Source of the DNA: Intrasporangiaceae bacterium
Lineage (GTDB): Bacteria > Actinomycetota > Actinomycetes > Actinomycetales > Dermatophilaceae
Direction of reading: 5' to 3'
Assembly: GCA_021324575.1 (NCBI GenBank)
Contig: JAJPIW010000028.1
Coordinates: forward strand, 44,774 to 108,773
Length of the DNA: 64,000 nt
Position 1 is the stretch's first letter. Every line of letters starts with the position of its first letter. The notes beneath the pieces are model-generated. The model made no database searches and was not told where the DNA came from. It saw only the letters and a program-made list of their open reading frames with translations. The position numbers and the translations under genes are program-made. Below are positions 20,097 through 26,816 of the stretch, in pieces.

Positions 20097-20286
20097 CTCG
20101 TTCCGGTTGCCGAGGGACCGGTGGGGGAGTACACCTGTAGGAGTCGGCGCGAGCCGACACGGACCACCGTGAGTCACTCGGGTACCCACGCGCGGGCAGT
20201 CCACTGATGGACGGATCGCCCACGGGCTCGGCCCAGGGACGACGACGACAGGATGCACGCATGGTCGCCCGAACGGCCCACGGTCC

Positions 20287-20319
20287 AACGGCGCCCCACA
20301 CTCCGTGGGGCGCCGTTTC
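20287..20319 (+). terminator. Strong stem-loop downstream of the Fic-fold gene
   Basis: AACGGCGCCCCAC (20287-20299) pairs perfectly with GTGGGGCGCCGTT (20305-20317) around a 5-base loop, followed by TT. It lies 190 bp after the stop at 20096. The interval 20097-20286 has no ORF I can support; it contains a small GTCGGC/GCCGAC hairpin near 20143 and could be a 3' UTR or a small RNA. Confidence 0.6.
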
Positions 20320-20322
20320 CCT

Positions 20323-20375
20323 GACCGTTTGTCGCGGTCTCCGACCGTTCGTCGTCCACGTCTGACCGTTGGTCG
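20323..20375. promoter_or_regulatory. Three direct repeats GACCGTTNGTCG
   Basis: GACCGTTTGTCG (20323), GACCGTTCGTCG (20343) and GACCGTTGGTCG (20364) are spaced 20 and 21 bp apart, two helical turns, so they lie on one face of the DNA. They sit about 90 bp upstream of the proposed 6C RNA promoter. This is the usual layout of a multi-site operator; the binding protein is unknown. Confidence 0.5.
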
Positions 20376-20465
20376 CGGATTCTGCCCGACTGCTCATGCG
20401 AGCCCCTCGGTCAGGTCCATGTCGGCGAAATGCTGTCCAAAAGTTGAAGTCTTGATCGTTTGGAC

Positions 20466-20494
20466 TTGCATCTGACCGCGCGATGGGACACGAT
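20466..20494 (+). promoter_or_regulatory. Proposed promoter of the 6C RNA
   Basis: TTGCAT (20466-20471), 17 bp, then CACGAT (20489-20494), which would start transcription near 20500, just before the first hairpin of the 6C RNA. The match to the housekeeping sigma consensus is moderate. This is inference from spacing. Confidence 0.4.
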
Positions 20495-20499
20495 TGTCG

Positions 20500-20605
20500 T
20501 GTTGCTCCCCTTCGGGGTAGAGCACCGGCGCACCTGCTCCTCCCCCCCGGAGCATGGCGCGTCGACGGCCCCGGTTGTCCCCCCGACCGGGGCCGTCCCC
20601 TTTCT
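20500..20605 (+). ncRNA. 6C small RNA
   Basis: Three consecutive hairpins lie upstream of ssd. The first is TGCTCCCC/GGGG..GAGCA (20503-20524). The second is TGCTCC/GGAGCA (20535-20554) with a loop holding seven C residues. The third is a perfect 12-bp stem GACGGCCCCGGT/ACCGGGGCCGTC (20564-20597) with six C residues in its loop, followed by CCCCTTT and so also a terminator. Two hairpins with C-runs of six or more in the loops define the actinobacterial 6C motif, whose M. tuberculosis member (B11) lies next to the ssd homologue Rv3660c. Position and structure agree. Known 6C RNAs use the C-rich loops to pair with G-rich mRNA sites. Confidence 0.85.
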
Positions 20606-20660
20606 CCGCCTCCCCAAGCCTCCGCGAAATTCTCGGGTGGGCCCCGCCTTCCCCCGAACC

Positions 20661-20700
20661 GTTGTCCACAGACCCATGACAGTGAACCGGTCATCCACAG
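20661..20700. promoter_or_regulatory. Paired DnaA-box-like element, copy 1
   Basis: TTGTCCACA (20662) and TCATCCACA (20691) start 29 bp apart, with the conserved string TCCACAGACCC between them. The same pair, at the same 29-bp spacing, recurs at 24101-24140. TTGTCCACA is the high-GC actinobacterial DnaA-box form. This copy lies 51 bp before ssd. It could be a DnaA site or a conserved promoter element of the pilus genes. Confidence 0.5.
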
Positions 20701-20750
20701 GTCGGAGAAGGTCGCTGGCGGTCGACCCCTCAGATGCGCAGAGTGGCCGG

Positions 20751-21452
20751 ATGGAAGCCACCGTCATCGCGGTCATCGGCGCCTCCGGGGGCCTCGGATG
20801 CTCGACCGCCGCTGCCCACCTCGCCGCCCGCGCCTCGGCGCGTCCGGTCTGCCTGCTCGACGGTGACACCGACGCCGGGGCCGTTGACGTCACAGCAGGG
20901 GTCGACCATGTCCTCGGCCCGCGCTGGGGCGACTTCGGCGGCCTCCGCGGACGGGCCGACGGGGCAGCCATCCTGTCCGCACTCCCAGCCGGCAGTCGGT
21001 ATGCCGTGCTGGCCGGCGGCCGTGGCGGGGCGCCCGCCGAGGTGGTCCAGGCCGTCGTGGCCGGACTTCGGCAGATCTGTGGTCTGGTGGTCGTCGACGT
21101 CGGCCGGCATCGCAACCTCACACCCGAGCTGCTCCGACCTGACGATCTGGTCCTCGTCCTCACCGGGCTCGGCGTTCGGCACCTCGCCGACCTGGACCGG
21201 ATCAGTGACGACGTGGGCGAGCTGGCTGCCCCGGTTCACCTCATCACACGGGGACCAAAGGGCCTGGGTCACCTCGGCGAGGTCGTGGCAACGCACGTCG
21301 GCCTGCCCGTCCTCGGGCACTGGTCCGACGACGCCGGCGTTGCGCGCGACCTCGAGCGGGGAGTGTCGCCCGGTGCCCGGCGGCGAGGCTTCGATGCACT
21401 GGCCGACGCGGCACTCGACCTGGTCCGGCGTGACCTGCGGAGGTCCGCATGA
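20751..21452 (+). CDS. ssd: Ssd/CpaE-like P-loop ATPase of the Tad locus
   Basis: A 233-residue MinD/ParA-like protein. It starts with a deviant Walker A (VIAVIGASGGLGCSTAAAHLAARA), has VCLLDGDTDAGAVDVTAG and a Walker-B-like LVVVDVGRH. It matches the septum-site-determining protein (Ssd) or TadZ/CpaE that leads actinobacterial tad loci; in M. tuberculosis Rv3660c has this position. The ATG at 20751 is chosen; the frame is open to 20460, with another ATG at 20676, but that stretch overlaps the 6C RNA and the DnaA-like element. The protein is therefore shorter than Rv3660c and seems to lack the N-terminal domain. It likely localises pilus assembly. The stop overlaps tadA. Confidence 0.82.
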   Translation: MEATVIAVIGASGGLGCSTAAAHLAARASARPVCLLDGDTDAGAVDVTAGVDHVLGPRWGDFGGLRGRADGAAILSALPAGSRYAVLAGGRGGAPAEVVQAVVAGLRQICGLVVVDVGRHRNLTPELLRPDDLVLVLTGLGVRHLADLDRISDDVGELAAPVHLITRGPKGLGHLGEVVATHVGLPVLGHWSDDAGVARDLERGVSPGARRRGFDALADAALDLVRRDLRRSA

Positions 21453-22612
21453 CAGCCCCGGGACCGCCCTCCGGCCTCCTCACCTCGCGGCTGCGGTCCG
21501 GCGCTCCACCGAGCGCCTCGCTCGACGCCAGCCTGCTCGGGGGTCGAGCGGCACTCCTGGGCGACGAGGGCACAGCAGCAACTCTTTCCGCCTGGCGCTC
21601 CGAGCTGGTGGGCCTGGGGCCGTTGGAAGAGCTGGCGGCCGACGGGGCCGTGACCGACATCCTCGTCAACGGCGACGGGTCGACCTGGGTCGACCGCGGT
21701 GACGGTGTGGAGCCGGCCGCCGTCCAGGTCGGGGACGCCGCGGCCGTCCGCCGCCTCGCCGTGCGCCTCGCCGGCCTGGCCGGACGTCGTCTTGACGACA
21801 GCCAGCCCTGGGTCGACGGTGAGCTGGCACCCGGCATCCGGCTGCACGCCGTCCTGCCGCCGATCGCACCGCAGGGCGCACAGGTCAGCCTGCGCCTCGG
21901 GCGCCGAGCGGGATGGACGATGGAGGCCCTTCGCCGACGGGGGATGTTCGGTGAGGAGTTGGCAGATCTGCTGCAGCGACTGGTCGCGCGCCGGGTCGCC
22001 TTCCTCGTCACCGGAGGGACTGGCACCGGCAAGAGCAGCCTGCTCGCGGCGCTGCTGGCATCCAGCGATGCACGCGACCGGATCGTCGTCGTCGAAGACG
22101 TCCGTGAGCTGCGCGTCGACCACCCGCACGTGGTGAGCCTCCAGGGCAGGTCAGCCAACGTCGAAGGCGTCGGCGCGGTCACCTTGGTCGACCTGGTCCG
22201 ACAGGCGTTGCGTATGCGGCCCGACCGTCTCGTCGTTGGTGAGGCGCGCGGGGCCGAGGTGAGGGAGTTCCTCGCATCGCTCAACACCGGTCACGAAGGT
22301 GGCTGTGGCACCTTGCACGCCAACCGGTTGCGTGACGTTCCGGCCCGGGTGGCCGCACTCGCTGCCCTCGCCGGCCTGGACGAAGCGGCCGCGATGGTCC
22401 AGTTCGGGAGCGCGGTCAGTGTTGTCGTCCACCTGTCCCGCCGGCGGGCGGGGCGGCTGGTGGAGTGCCTCGGCGTGGTCGGTCAGGAGGATGCGGGGCC
22501 CCGCCGTCGCGTAGTGGTCACGGCCGCTGCGACGGTGGGTGCCGACGGCGGCCTCGCCCGGGGGCCAGCCTGGAACCGGTTGGCGGCCCTGCTCGGGCCA
22601 GGGGCGACATGA
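21449..22612 (+). CDS. tadA: Tad/Flp pilus assembly ATPase TadA
   Basis: A 387-residue secretion ATPase of the CpaF/VirB11 type. N-terminal domain: LEELAADGAVTDILVNGDGSTWVDRG. The motor domain has Walker A GGTGTGKSS (Lys195), an Asp box VVVEDVRELRV, the Walker B region MRPDRLVVGEARGAE and the His box NTGHEGGCGTLHAN. It energises assembly of Flp pili through TadB and TadC. The ATG overlaps the ssd stop (ATGA) and the stop overlaps tadB (ATGA). All hallmark residues are present, so the motor looks functional. Confidence 0.93.
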   Translation: MTAPGPPSGLLTSRLRSGAPPSASLDASLLGGRAALLGDEGTAATLSAWRSELVGLGPLEELAADGAVTDILVNGDGSTWVDRGDGVEPAAVQVGDAAAVRRLAVRLAGLAGRRLDDSQPWVDGELAPGIRLHAVLPPIAPQGAQVSLRLGRRAGWTMEALRRRGMFGEELADLLQRLVARRVAFLVTGGTGTGKSSLLAALLASSDARDRIVVVEDVRELRVDHPHVVSLQGRSANVEGVGAVTLVDLVRQALRMRPDRLVVGEARGAEVREFLASLNTGHEGGCGTLHANRLRDVPARVAALAALAGLDEAAAMVQFGSAVSVVVHLSRRRAGRLVECLGVVGQEDAGPRRRVVVTAAATVGADGGLARGPAWNRLAALLGPGAT

Positions 22613-23367
22613 CGGCCGTCGGGGTTGGCCTGCTCGTGGCGTTCGCGACCCTGGTCTGGCCCCGTCGGCCCGGCCTCCTTGGTGTCCCGCAGGTCGACGT
22701 CAGGCCGGCTGGCTCACAGGGCGAGCCCTCCGAGCGGTCCGACCCTGACCGCAACCTCGCGCGCCGGTGGGGGCTCGCCGCGTTCCGGCGGATGTTGGCT
22801 AGCCGTTCCCGCAGCCGAGGCGATGGCGGAGAGGAAGTTGCCGAGTTCGCTGAGCTCCTGGCGTTGTGCCTGCGCTCCGGTCTGCCCCCGCGAGAGGCCA
22901 TCCGGATCGCACGCCACGGCGGAGCCTTCGTCCATCCGCGGGTCGCCGCGACGGCCGACCTGCTGGACGGGCTCCACTCCGGTCGGCCGGACTCGTCGTC
23001 GGTCGGTCCGTCTGCGGGAGGGGGCGGTACGTCCCTGCTCGTGGCCGCATGGTCCCTGGGGATCGACTGTGGAGCGCCACTCACGGAAGCCGTGGACGCG
23101 GCGGCCCAAGCCCTTCGGGCGTCCGCGGCCGCCCACCGACGCGCCGTGTCTGCGCGAGCCGGACCGCGGGCTTCGATGTGGCTGCTCACCGTGCTTCCAC
23201 TGGGCGGGCCACTCGCCGCCCTGGCCATCGGCGCTGACCCCATGGCCACGTTCGGGCAACCGGTGGCCCTCGCCTCGATGGCGATGGGTCTGCTGCTCAC
23301 GGCCCTGGGCTGGTGGTGGAGCCGGAGAATGCTGACCCGGGCCGAGGCCGCGACGGTGTTCTCGTGA
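22609..23367 (+). CDS. tadB: Tad pilus inner-membrane protein TadB-like
   Basis: A 252-residue membrane protein of the type II secretion F (GspF) family. An N-terminal helix is followed by a cytoplasmic helical domain (EEVAEFAELLALCLRSGLPPREAIRIA, then AAQALRASAAAHRRAVSARAGPRASMW) and two C-terminal helices. With TadC it forms the platform that TadA drives. The start overlaps the tadA stop. The identification rests on fold pattern and position rather than on strict motifs. Confidence 0.82.
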   Translation: MTAVGVGLLVAFATLVWPRRPGLLGVPQVDVRPAGSQGEPSERSDPDRNLARRWGLAAFRRMLASRSRSRGDGGEEVAEFAELLALCLRSGLPPREAIRIARHGGAFVHPRVAATADLLDGLHSGRPDSSSVGPSAGGGGTSLLVAAWSLGIDCGAPLTEAVDAAAQALRASAAAHRRAVSARAGPRASMWLLTVLPLGGPLAALAIGADPMATFGQPVALASMAMGLLLTALGWWWSRRMLTRAEAATVFS

Positions 23368-23446
23368 CCTGGCGTGGGTCTCGTGACGCAGGTGTTCTGG
23401 CCATTGTGGGTCGATCTCGACCTTGCCAGAGGTCCGGCGGCTTCAC

Positions 23447-24052
23447 ATGATCCCGATCGGAGCGGTGCTCTGCGGATGTCTGGTGGCCGCTGCGATCCTG
23501 CTCTGGCCGCGCAGCCCCACCCTCCCCGAGGCCCACCGGCGTACGTCTCGGGCCTCGATCCGGCTGCGACGAGCCGAGCCGGGCGCGACCGGCACACAGG
23601 TGCCCGCCACTCCTGATCGGGTCGCCGATGCCCTTCTTCTCCTCAGCCTCGCCCTGCGAGCCGGCTTCGACCCGATCGCGGCCCTGGAGCGCACCGCGAC
23701 GCACGTCGAGGGTGTCGTCGGGCAGCACCTGCGGACGGTGGCCGCGGCGCACCGGTGGGGCCGCGACCCCGGCGAGTGCTGGCGCCTGGTTCCCGCGGTC
23801 TGGCAGCCTGCCGCGGTCGCATGGCAGGCTGCTCTGCGGGCGGGTATCTCTCCAGGCCCGCTGCTCGCCCGCTCGGCGGGCGTGATCCGGGATCGAGAAG
23901 CCCAACGGCGCGAGGCCGCCCTCGCCAAGGCCGGCGTACTGCTCGTGCTTCCGCTCGGGCTGGCGTTCCTGCCCGGCTTCGTCGCGACGACGGTCGTCCC
24001 CGTCGTGTTACGGCTCGTCGCCGGCTTCCTCGATGGTGGCCTGCTGCCATGA
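23447..24052 (+). CDS. tadC: Tad pilus inner-membrane protein TadC-like
   Basis: A 201-residue GspF-domain protein. The N-terminal helix (IPIGAVLCGCLVAAAILLW) is followed by ADALLLLSLALRAGFDPIAALERTA, REAQRREAALAKAGVLLVLPLGLAFLPGFVATTVVPVVLRL. It pairs with TadB. The ATG at 23447 is preceded by AGAGGT; a TTG eight codons earlier is possible. A 79-bp gap from tadB breaks the otherwise overlapping arrangement. Confidence 0.8.
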   Translation: MIPIGAVLCGCLVAAAILLWPRSPTLPEAHRRTSRASIRLRRAEPGATGTQVPATPDRVADALLLLSLALRAGFDPIAALERTATHVEGVVGQHLRTVAAAHRWGRDPGECWRLVPAVWQPAAVAWQAALRAGISPGPLLARSAGVIRDREAQRREAALAKAGVLLVLPLGLAFLPGFVATTVVPVVLRLVAGFLDGGLLP

Positions 24053-24100
24053 CCCGCAGCCCGCTCGACCCTGCGCCTTGGCCGCCCCGGCTTCGTCATC

Positions 24101-24140
24101 GTCGTCCACAGACCCGTGACACGACCGCGGTGATCCACAG
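24101..24140. promoter_or_regulatory. Paired DnaA-box-like element, copy 2
   Basis: TCGTCCACA (24102) and TGATCCACA (24131) are again 29 bp apart, with TCCACAGACCCGTGAC matching copy 1 at 20661-20700 in all but one base. It lies in the 174-bp gap between tadC and the pilin gene, so both copies precede a transcription-unit start of the tad locus. No other feature is seen in the gap. Confidence 0.5.
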
Positions 24141-24226
24141 GCTCGGGGCTCGTGCTTGCCGTGGAAGCCGCGACGGCGTGAGGTGGTGTCAATGACATGA
24201 CCAGGTTGGTGGAAGGGGAAGGCATT

Positions 24227-24421
24227 GTGTGGCAACGAGTTCGACGAATGACGAGACGGATGGTGCGGTCGCCCGAGGAGGGCATGACGACCGCGGAGTA
24301 TGCCGTCGGCACATTGGCGGCGGTGGCCTTCGCCGTGGTGCTGCTGGCGGTCGTGCGGTCCGGGGCGGTCAAGGCGGCGCTGGCGAGTGTCATCACGACC
24401 GCGCTCGGTATGGGTGGCTGA
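24227..24421 (+). CDS. Flp pilin-like protein (DUF4244)
   Basis: A 64-residue small protein with a basic N-terminus (VWQRVRRMTRRMVRSPEEG), the pilin-like processing region GMTTAEYAVGT and one hydrophobic helix. This is the DUF4244 family, the main pilin candidate of actinobacterial tad loci (Rv3656c in M. tuberculosis). The Glu in TAEYA is at the +5-like position that prepilins need for assembly. The GTG at 24227 follows a GGAAGGGGAAGG site; an in-frame ATG at 24197 lacks one. The stop overlaps the next ATG by one base. No prepilin peptidase gene is seen in the window. Confidence 0.82.
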   Translation: MWQRVRRMTRRMVRSPEEGMTTAEYAVGTLAAVAFAVVLLAVVRSGAVKAALASVITTALGMGG

Positions 24422-24819
24422 TGGTCTTGGACGGGCGCTCGGGCAGTCGTGCGCTCGCGGAGCGCGGGATGGCGACGGCGGAGTTCGCCGTGGCCATCCC
24501 GGCTGTTCTGCTCGTCCTGGGTCTGTGCCTCGGAGCCATCGACCTCGGGTTGGACACCCTCAGGTGCCTGGGGGCAGCGGGAGCCGCCGCTCGGTCCGTT
24601 GCCCGGGGCGACCCCCAGACCGCAGCGGTGGCAGCAGCGCGGCGAGCTGCCCCGTCGGGAGCCACGGTGAACGTGACGACCACCGGCGCGGACGTCCGCG
24701 TCGTCGTGAGGTCCCGCCGCGGGTGGCTGTCCCGGGTGTTGCACCTGGCCGTCAGCCCGTCCGGGACGGCGGTCGCCTTGCGGGAGGACGTTGACGACGC
24801 GTCTGGGCGGCCGCCATGA
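24421..24819 (+). CDS. tadE: TadE-like minor pilin
   Basis: A 132-residue protein with the TadE signature ERGMATAEFAVAIPAVLLVLGLCLGAIDLG, in which Glu follows the expected cleavage site, then a long soluble C-terminal part. TadE-type pseudopilins accompany Flp pilins. The ATG overlaps the pilin stop (TGATG) and the stop overlaps the next ATG (ATGA), so three pilin-class genes are translated as a block. Confidence 0.85.
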   Translation: MVLDGRSGSRALAERGMATAEFAVAIPAVLLVLGLCLGAIDLGLDTLRCLGAAGAAARSVARGDPQTAAVAAARRAAPSGATVNVTTTGADVRVVVRSRRGWLSRVLHLAVSPSGTAVALREDVDDASGRPP

Positions 24820-25244
24820 GACCGGCGCACGGCATGAGGTGTGGTGCGCCGCGATCATGCCGGAGCGCCGCACGGGCGCCCGGCCGTGGACCGCGAGAGC
24901 GCGGCTCGATGTCCGTCATGGTGGCGGCGCTGGTCGCCGTGGTGGTCGTCCTGGCCATGGGTACCCTGGCCGTCGCCTCGGCCGCGGAGGCGGCCCGGCG
25001 CGCGGCCCAGGCTGCCGACCTCGCGTCGCTGGCCGGAGCCATCCGGCTCCGCGACAGTGGCGATCCCTTGGAGGCGTGTCGCGTCGCGGCGACGATCGCG
25101 GCGGCCAACAGTGCCTCGCTGGGGTCCTGCGTGGCGACCGGTGGGGTCGACGTCACGGCGCGGTGCAGTGCACGGAGCCGGTGGGGCGTCCTCGGCGTCG
25201 GCCGGGTCGCAGAGCGGTCGTCGCGTGCCGGTCCCGATCCCTAG
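24816..25244 (+). CDS. TadG/Rv3654c-like pilus-locus protein
   Basis: A 142-residue protein with a basic N-terminus, the segment ERGSMSVMVAALVAVVVVLAMGTLAVASAAEAARRAAQAADLASLAGA and a short C-terminal domain with three cysteines. The pattern matches Rv3654c/TadG-N (helicase/secretion-neighbourhood TadE-like) proteins that end actinobacterial tad operons. The start overlaps the tadE stop. It is shorter than classical TadG and lacks a von Willebrand domain. Probably a minor envelope pilin. Confidence 0.72.
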   Translation: MRPAHGMRCGAPRSCRSAARAPGRGPRERGSMSVMVAALVAVVVVLAMGTLAVASAAEAARRAAQAADLASLAGAIRLRDSGDPLEACRVAATIAAANSASLGSCVATGGVDVTARCSARSRWGVLGVGRVAERSSRAGPDP

Positions 25245-25258
25245 ACCTCAGCCCTTGT

Positions 25259-25340
25259 CCCAGACTGGTTGCCCCAGACTGGTTGCCCCAGACTCGTTGC
25301 CCCAGAGACGTGCCCCAGACTGGTTGCCCCAGAGACGCTG
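25259..25340. repeat. 14-bp tandem repeat CCCAGACTGGTTGC
   Basis: The CAG core recurs at 25261, 25275, 25289, 25303, 25316 and 25330: six units with a 14-bp (once 13-bp) period. Three units carry CAGACTGGTTGCC exactly, one has CAGACTCGTTGCC and two have CAGAGACG. The array fills the gap between the convergent tad operon and lipase gene. It ends in a CTCAGCGA/TCGCTCAG hairpin (25345-25360) that may terminate both. Confidence 0.7.
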
Positions 25341-25355
25341 TCTCAGCGACATCGC

Positions 25356-26330
25356 TCAGAGAACAGGCAGCTCCGGCGCGCAGCGGATGGTTCGCGGAGT
25401 GCCCGGGTCGAGTGCCTTGAGCGTGTAGTCGGCGGCGCGCAACGAGAACGGGATGGCCAGGTGCTCGCTGCCGTCGATGGCGCAGCCGTCCTGGATGACG
25501 ATGTTCTTGACGGTCGCCCCCGGTCCGGCGGTGAGGAACGAGGCTCGGTAGGGCGTCGACACCTCGTCGTACTTCGTCGTGAGGATCGTGTAGTCGATGC
25601 CGGGCATGGTGTCGCCGCCGGCGTTGAGGGCGGTGACGTAGTCCGAGCCGACCACCTGGTCGGTCGCAGCCGCACCGGCGCTTGCTCCGACCACGTCGGT
25701 GACCAGGCCGAGCGTGTGGAGAGCGCTCGCCAAGGTGGTCATCCCGTCCATGGTCGTCCCGTGGTTGGTGGCCGCGTAGGTGACGACGTTCTGCACGTGG
25801 TTGGCGGCGGGGTCGGCCGCGTTGGCTCCGCCGAAGAACTTCAGGTAGCCGCGCACCACGATGCCGCCCTGGGAGTAGCCGACCAGGTCGACCTTGGCCG
25901 CACCGGTCGCCGCCCGGACCCGCTCGGTGAAGGCGCCGACCTCACGAGCCGAGTCCATGATCGGTCCGGTCGCGTCGACCCCGGGACCGGATCCGACGGG
26001 TGTGGAGGTGTCACGGCCGTAGTTCAGCGAGAAGACGCAGTAGCCCGCTGCCTTGAGGCGGGGAGCGAGGAAGGCCCACGAGTTGTACTGGTTTGCCCAC
26101 GTGCCGTGGACGAGGACGACCGGGCGCGGATGCGCCGCGGTCGGCCGACAGGTCCAGTCGTTGCTGCCGGACGGGGCGACGTCGGGGTTCAGCAGGCCGT
26201 ACGCCGCAGCCGTGACGAACGAGTCCTGGACCGGGCCGTTGCCCGGCGCCGCGCTCGCGCTGGCAGCGGGTAGGAAGGCCGCGGCGGCCGCGAGGAGGAT
26301 CGTGCACAGGATGAGAGCGGTGCGGCGCAT
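25356..26330 (-). CDS. Secreted lipase/esterase
   Basis: A 324-residue exported alpha/beta-hydrolase. Signal peptide: RRTALILCTILLAAAAAFLPAASASA. The mature protein shows the oxyanion segment PVVLVHGTWANQYNSW, the nucleophile elbow GYSQGG (the serine in LVGYSQGGIVVRGYLKFFGG) and a histidine in DGSEHLAIPFS. The pattern fits class I.7/lipase class 2 enzymes of actinomycetes. The ATG at 26330 is preceded by GGAGGA; the frame continues upstream but without family-like residues. Four cysteines probably form disulfides. The substrate chain length is not determinable. Confidence 0.82.
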   Translation of the reverse strand: MRRTALILCTILLAAAAAFLPAASASAAPGNGPVQDSFVTAAAYGLLNPDVAPSGSNDWTCRPTAAHPRPVVLVHGTWANQYNSWAFLAPRLKAAGYCVFSLNYGRDTSTPVGSGPGVDATGPIMDSAREVGAFTERVRAATGAAKVDLVGYSQGGIVVRGYLKFFGGANAADPAANHVQNVVTYAATNHGTTMDGMTTLASALHTLGLVTDVVGASAGAAATDQVVGSDYVTALNAGGDTMPGIDYTILTTKYDEVSTPYRASFLTAGPGATVKNIVIQDGCAIDGSEHLAIPFSLRAADYTLKALDPGTPRTIRCAPELPVL

Positions 26331-26429
26331 ACGGTCCTCCGGGACGGGCTGGAGCAAGGTGCGCCCCAGCGTCGGGGAGACCTGTGGACCTGTCAACGTG
26401 GCGTGCGCAACACCAGGGGTCGCGGTCGG

Positions 26430-26768
26430 CTACTCGGCGGGCGGTTGCTGCTGCTGGGCCTGCTCCCGTTCGGCGGCCCACTGCCGCTCCTTGGTGGCCT
26501 GCGCCTCCTTGGCCACCCGCGCCTGCTCCTTGCCCTCCCGACGCAACCGGGCGCTGCGCTTGGTACCGGAGCGAAGCAGTGCCCAGCCCAGCCACAGGAT
26601 GAGGACGACCAGAGCACCGGAGATGGCGAGCGACAGGGGTGGGAGGCTCACTGTGACGCCGAGCAGGTCGATGTCGATCTTCTGGCTGGACAGACCCGAC
26701 GTGCCGGCGAACAGGAAGGCACCGCCAGCCAGGGCCACCAGGATGAGCAGGAGTCCGATGAGGATCAT
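26430..26768 (-). CDS. Small membrane protein with charged coiled-coil tail
   Basis: A 112-residue protein with two membrane helices (about 2-22 and 45-66) and a charged Arg/Glu/Gln-rich tail (RRSARLRREGKEQARVAKEAQ and beyond) likely to form a coiled coil. The overall plan resembles LapA-type or other two-helix actinobacterial membrane proteins, but no function can be assigned. It lies 48 bp after the helicase gene, in the same direction. Confidence 0.6.
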   Translation of the reverse strand: MILIGLLLILVALAGGAFLFAGTSGLSSQKIDIDLLGVTVSLPPLSLAISGALVVLILWLGWALLRSGTKRSARLRREGKEQARVAKEAQATKERQWAAEREQAQQQQPPAE

Positions 26769-26816
26769 CGTCGTGCCTTTCGATGCGGGGTCGGCCGAGG
26801 CCGGATACTTCCGACC

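Noticed and set aside
20097..20286. Riboswitch or second small RNA after the Fic-fold gene
   Set aside because: I could fit no known riboswitch core, and the only strong structure is the terminator at 20287; there was too little to call a feature.
20662..20699. DnaA boxes as a replication origin
   Set aside because: Only two boxes, no AT-rich unwinding region, and no dnaA, dnaN or gyrB nearby. Retained only as a regulatory element.
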